64,000 bases of DNA, from the NCBI GenBank assembly GCA_023416965.1, contig JAEZGJ010000065.1, positions 1-64,000 of the forward strand, given 5' to 3'. The position numbers and the translations under genes were made by a program. The notes beneath the pieces are model-generated. The model was not told where the DNA came from. It did not search any database and saw nothing but the letters and a program-made list of their open reading frames with translations. The DNA comes from Pseudomonadota bacterium. GTDB taxonomy: Bacteria; Pseudomonadota; Alphaproteobacteria; Rhizobiales; Phreatobacteraceae. Below, piece by piece: positions 61,311-64,000 of this stretch (positions are counted from its first letter, which is position 1; every line of letters starts with the position of its first letter).

Positions 61311-61967
61311 ATGAGCGGAATGGACGGCACGGGCGCATCTGAGGTCAGCACGGACGAGGAACCGGCGCCCCGTGACGGGCGCCGGATCATCCTTGACGCC
61401 GCCGCGCGGATCCTGCGGCGCAACGGCTACAAGGCGACGACCTTGCGCGACATCGCCGCGGCCGTCGGCATCAAGGCGGGAAGCATCTACTACCATTTCG
61501 CCTCCAAGGACGAGATCGTCGCCGCTGTGATGAACGATGGCGTGGAGCGCGTGCAGGAGACGGTGACGCGCGCGCTCGCCGGACTGCCCGCCACCGCGGG
61601 ACCGGCGGAACGGCTCGAGGCGGCGATTGCCGCCCACCTCCACGCCCTGCTCGACCACAGCGACTACACCTCCGCCGGCCTGAAGGCCTTCACCGACGCG
61701 CCGGAGGCCGTCAGGACGGCGGCGCGTCCCGTGCGCAAGCGTTACGAGGCGGTGTGGGACGCAATCGTCGCCGACCTCGCGTCGGCGCGCCTCGTCCCGC
61801 CGGAAGTACCGGCAGAGACTATCGCCCTCGCCATCCTCGGCATGATGAACTGGTCGCCGGAATGGTACCGGCCCGAGCGCCACGCCATCGACCGGCTGGC
61901 GCGCGACTTCGCCGCCATCCTGCTGCGCGGCCACGTCCGGCCCGACGCGCCCTGCCCTGCACCCTAG
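61311..61967 (+). CDS. TetR/AcrR family transcriptional regulator
   Basis: A 218-residue regulator with an N-terminal TetR helix-turn-helix (RRIILDAAARILRRNGYKATTLRDIAAAVGIKAGSIYYHFASKDEIV, positions 21-67) and a ligand-binding C-terminal domain (about 90-205). It follows the acyl-CoA dehydrogenase gene on the same strand. The perfect palindrome between the divergent acyl-CoA genes is a likely target; a CoA-thioester is the plausible inducer by analogy with family members such as PsrA and LiuX. Confidence 0.93.
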   Translation: MSGMDGTGASEVSTDEEPAPRDGRRIILDAAARILRRNGYKATTLRDIAAAVGIKAGSIYYHFASKDEIVAAVMNDGVERVQETVTRALAGLPATAGPAERLEAAIAAHLHALLDHSDYTSAGLKAFTDAPEAVRTAARPVRKRYEAVWDAIVADLASARLVPPEVPAETIALAILGMMNWSPEWYRPERHAIDRLARDFAAILLRGHVRPDAPCPAP

Positions 61968-62050
61968 AAGGTCCGCATGCAAATCTCGGGTTCTTGGTTC
62001 TCCGTGTGCGGCCCGTCCCGTCTGTCGTGCGCCCCATGCCACGGATGACG

Positions 62051-63451
62051 TCAACCGGCGGTGCGAATGACTTTGCGGAGCACTGAGAAGATGCGGGACT
62101 CAGAGCATTGAGCCACATTGAACCGAAGGTAGCTCCGGGCGGTCTGTGACAGGCTGAAGGCGTTGCCGGGCGCGAGGACGACGTGGTCGGCGAGGGCGCG
62201 GCGGGCGATCTCGGCCCCGTCGATGTCGCGCGGCAGGCGGCACCACAGGAACATGCCCGCCGCGGGCTGGATCCACGGGATCAGCTCGAGGTCGCGCAAC
62301 CTGTCGGCGGTCTCCGCGCGAGCGCGGGCCAGGCGAGTGCGCATAGCGGCGAGATGGCGCCTGTAGCCTCCGTCGGCCATCACGGCGAGGACCAACTCAG
62401 CGGCCAGTCCGGCACCGCCGAAGCTGGTGGCGATCTTCAGGTCTGTGAGGCCCCGGGTCCATGACGGCCGGGTCGCGAGGAAACCGCAGCGCAGGCCGGC
62501 GGACAGGGTCTTCGAGAAGCTGCCGCAATAGATGACGCGCTGGAGCCCGTCGAAGGCGGCGAGCCGCGGCGTCGGCTCCGTCTCGAAATCCGCGAAGATG
62601 TCGTCCTCGACGATGGTCAGGTCGGCGCGCTCCGCCAGCCTGAGGAGGCGGTGGGCGACGATGGGGGAGAGGGTGGCCCCGGTCGGATTGTGTACCCCGG
62701 CATTGGTGGCATAGAGCCGCGGGCGGTGTTGGGCGAGCGCCTGTTCGAAGGCTTCGAGGTCCGGCCCCTGCGCGGTGTAAGGTACGGAAACGACGTTTGC
62801 GCGGTGGGCCCGCAGAAGAGCGTGGAAATTGAAATAGCAGGGATCGTCGACCAGCACCGTGTCCCCCGGTTCGAGGAGGAAGCGGCAGGCGAGATCGAGC
62901 GCCTGTGTCCCGGATTCGGTGAGGATGACCTGGTCGGCAGAGGCTTCGATCCCCTGCCCCGCCATCCTGCGGGTGAGAAACTGGCGAAGGGCGGGCAGGC
63001 CCTGCGGAGTGCCGTAATCGGTGAGAGCGCTCCCGTCTGCCCGCGCCAGGGTGCGCAGGGCCCGTCGCAGGCTGTCCTGCGGCATCCACGATGCGGGGAG
63101 CCATCCGCATCCGGGCATGAGCAGGTCCGGGTTACGTCCGAGCGACTGGCGTGTGATCCAGAGCGGATCGATCTCCTGATCCAGTTTCGGGCCGAGATCG
63201 GCAAGCGACAGTGGCGCAAGCGGCGCATCGACATAGAAGCCGGAGCCGCGGCGGGAGGTGATGATCCCCTCAGCCGTCAGGCGCTCATAGGCTTCGACCA
63301 CGGTCGACTTCGACACCTTCATCGCAGCGGCGAAAGCGCGGATCGACGGCAGGCGCGCGCCCGGCGTCAGCGCCCGCTGGGCCACGCGATCCTTGACTTC
63401 ACGAACCACGCGTTCGGTGAGGGTAACCGCTGGAGCATCGCCCTGGTCCAT
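62051..63451 (-). CDS. MocR/GntR family regulator with aminotransferase domain
   Basis: A 466-residue fusion. Residues 10-78 form a GntR winged helix (PGARLPSIRAFAAAMKVSKSTVVEAYERLTAEGIITSRRGSGFYV, positions 33-77); from about 95 an aspartate-aminotransferase fold (PLP lysine in GSFSKTLSAGLRCGFLA near 318) serves as sensor domain binding PLP and an amino compound. This is the MocR architecture. Start ATG at 63451. It is divergent from a DMT exporter gene, a frequent pairing in which MocR controls the exporter. Confidence 0.94.
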   Translation of the reverse strand: MDQGDAPAVTLTERVVREVKDRVAQRALTPGARLPSIRAFAAAMKVSKSTVVEAYERLTAEGIITSRRGSGFYVDAPLAPLSLADLGPKLDQEIDPLWITRQSLGRNPDLLMPGCGWLPASWMPQDSLRRALRTLARADGSALTDYGTPQGLPALRQFLTRRMAGQGIEASADQVILTESGTQALDLACRFLLEPGDTVLVDDPCYFNFHALLRAHRANVVSVPYTAQGPDLEAFEQALAQHRPRLYATNAGVHNPTGATLSPIVAHRLLRLAERADLTIVEDDIFADFETEPTPRLAAFDGLQRVIYCGSFSKTLSAGLRCGFLATRPSWTRGLTDLKIATSFGGAGLAAELVLAVMADGGYRRHLAAMRTRLARARAETADRLRDLELIPWIQPAAGMFLWCRLPRDIDGAEIARRALADHVVLAPGNAFSLSQTARSYLRFNVAQCSESRIFSVLRKVIRTAG

Positions 63452-63453
63452 GT

Positions 63454-63478
63454 CTGTACTGCTACCGGTACCTGACAG
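63454..63478. promoter_or_regulatory. Imperfect inverted repeat in the MocR-exporter gap
   Basis: CTGT (63454-63457) and ACAG (63475-63478) flank a central palindrome TACCGGTA (63463-63470), with nearly common centre. It starts three bases before the mocR ATG (reading leftward). Possible MocR binding site. Confidence 0.4.
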
Positions 63479-63556
63479 TTTCGCCAGATTGTACCCAAGC
63501 ATCCCTTGAGGCACCAGCGCTCCCCTGCCAAGCCTGCTCCCGGTGAGGAGACAGCG

Positions 63557-64000
63557 ATGGACAAGACGACCGACGGATGGATCAGTGGCCTCATGGGCGT
63601 GATCATTTTCAGCGGTTCGCTGCCGGCGACACGCGTGGCGGTAGCCGCGTTCGATCCCCTGTTCCTCACCGGAATGCGGGCGACCATCGCCGGCGTGCTG
63701 GCCGTGGTGCTCATCGGGCTCTTCCAGGTGGCGCGGCCGCGGCCGGGTGATCTCGTCCCCCTGGCCGTCGTCTCCCTCGGTGTGGTGATCGGCTTTCCCT
63801 TGCTGACGGCCCTCGCCCTGCAGCACATCGGCGCGGCCCACTCCATCGTCTTCATCGGCGTCCTGCCTCTCGCCACCGCCATCTTCGGCGTCCTCCGTGC
63901 AGGAGAGCGGCCGCGGCCTCTCTTCTGGCTGTTCTCCGGCCTCGGCAGCGCGCTGGTGGCGGCCTTCTCCCTGGCGCGCGGCGGTGGGGCGTCCCCTGTC
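63557..64000 (+). CDS. DMT superfamily transporter (EamA), partial at the window end
   Basis: The first 148 residues of an EamA-type exporter; the frame is open to the window edge. The start ATG at 63557 has GAGGAG six bases before. About four to five membrane helices are visible (residues 9-30, 35-57, 66-86, 93-112 and 123-140), with the family pattern SGSLPATRVAVAAFDPLFLTGMRA near 20-43 (usual FxxxxPxxRxA). The intact protein would be about 290 residues. It is transcribed divergently from mocR, and probably exports an amino acid or metabolite. Confidence 0.9.
   Translation, partial: MDKTTDGWISGLMGVIIFSGSLPATRVAVAAFDPLFLTGMRATIAGVLAVVLIGLFQVARPRPGDLVPLAVVSLGVVIGFPLLTALALQHIGAAHSIVFIGVLPLATAIFGVLRAGERPRPLFWLFSGLGSALVAAFSLARGGGASPV

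Overview
The window is high-GC, densely packed bacterial chromosome, and codon use and gene families point to an alphaproteobacterium, most likely of the order Hyphomicrobiales (Rhizobiales). Supporting signs are a fused NarK1-NarK2 transporter, HisKA_2/HWE-type kinase signalling, many Bug-type binding proteins and a GGAAC-N17-CGTT (EcfG-type) promoter. The genus cannot be fixed from the sequence alone. I see no tRNA, rRNA, CRISPR array, insertion sequence or prophage gene.

Layout. (1) 1-7.7 kb: a TRAP transporter permease pair, a tripartite tricarboxylate transporter (TctC, TctB, TctA), a divergent AraC regulator with a clear tandem-repeat operator, a cupin protein and a second TctC-like binding protein. 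(2) 7.8-10.9 kb: a signalling cassette of CHASE3 histidine kinase, single-domain receiver, and receiver fused to a HisKA_2-type kinase. (3) 10.9-17.2 kb, minus strand: a spermidine/putrescine-type ABC importer with a PuuE-like deacetylase and an amidase. (4) 17.3-30.9 kb, minus strand: an apparent ten-gene anaerobic nitrate respiration operon, narK-narG-narH-narJ-narI-ppiC-like-small protein-moaA-carbonic anhydrase-nnrS. It is headed by a cluster of FNR-type boxes and a divergent Crp/Fnr regulator. (5) 31.9-33.4 kb: ArsR regulator, SRPBCC protein and glutathione transferase, with an operator-promoter that implies a leaderless start. (6) 33.6-43.1 kb: a peptide-type ABC importer split over two divergent arms, with SDR, ketopantoate-reductase-like, MarR, creatininase-like and deacetylase genes. 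(7) 43.2-47.2 kb: UvrD-like helicase, a frameshifted TPR (TTC38-like) gene, and a DUF378 small membrane protein behind an EcfG-type promoter. (8) 47.4-55.4 kb: an orphan ABC binding protein, two amidases, a GSA-aminomutase-like aminotransferase and a flavin monooxygenase. (9) 55.5-62.0 kb: an acyl-CoA catabolic cluster (two MaoC hydratases, biotin-dependent acyl-CoA carboxylase, acyl-CoA dehydrogenase, TetR) with a perfect palindromic operator. (10) 62.0-64.0 kb: a MocR regulator divergent from a DMT exporter cut by the window end.

Together the genes describe a metabolically versatile heterotroph that respires nitrate when oxygen is low and scavenges organic acids, amides/ureides, peptides and branched acyl compounds through many binding-protein-dependent importers. 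The most distinctive parts are the extended nar operon, with its undescribed 101-residue CTCGGH-tailed protein and embedded carbonic anhydrase, and several sharply defined regulatory sites. Two convergent gene pairs also have palindromes spanning both stop codons.
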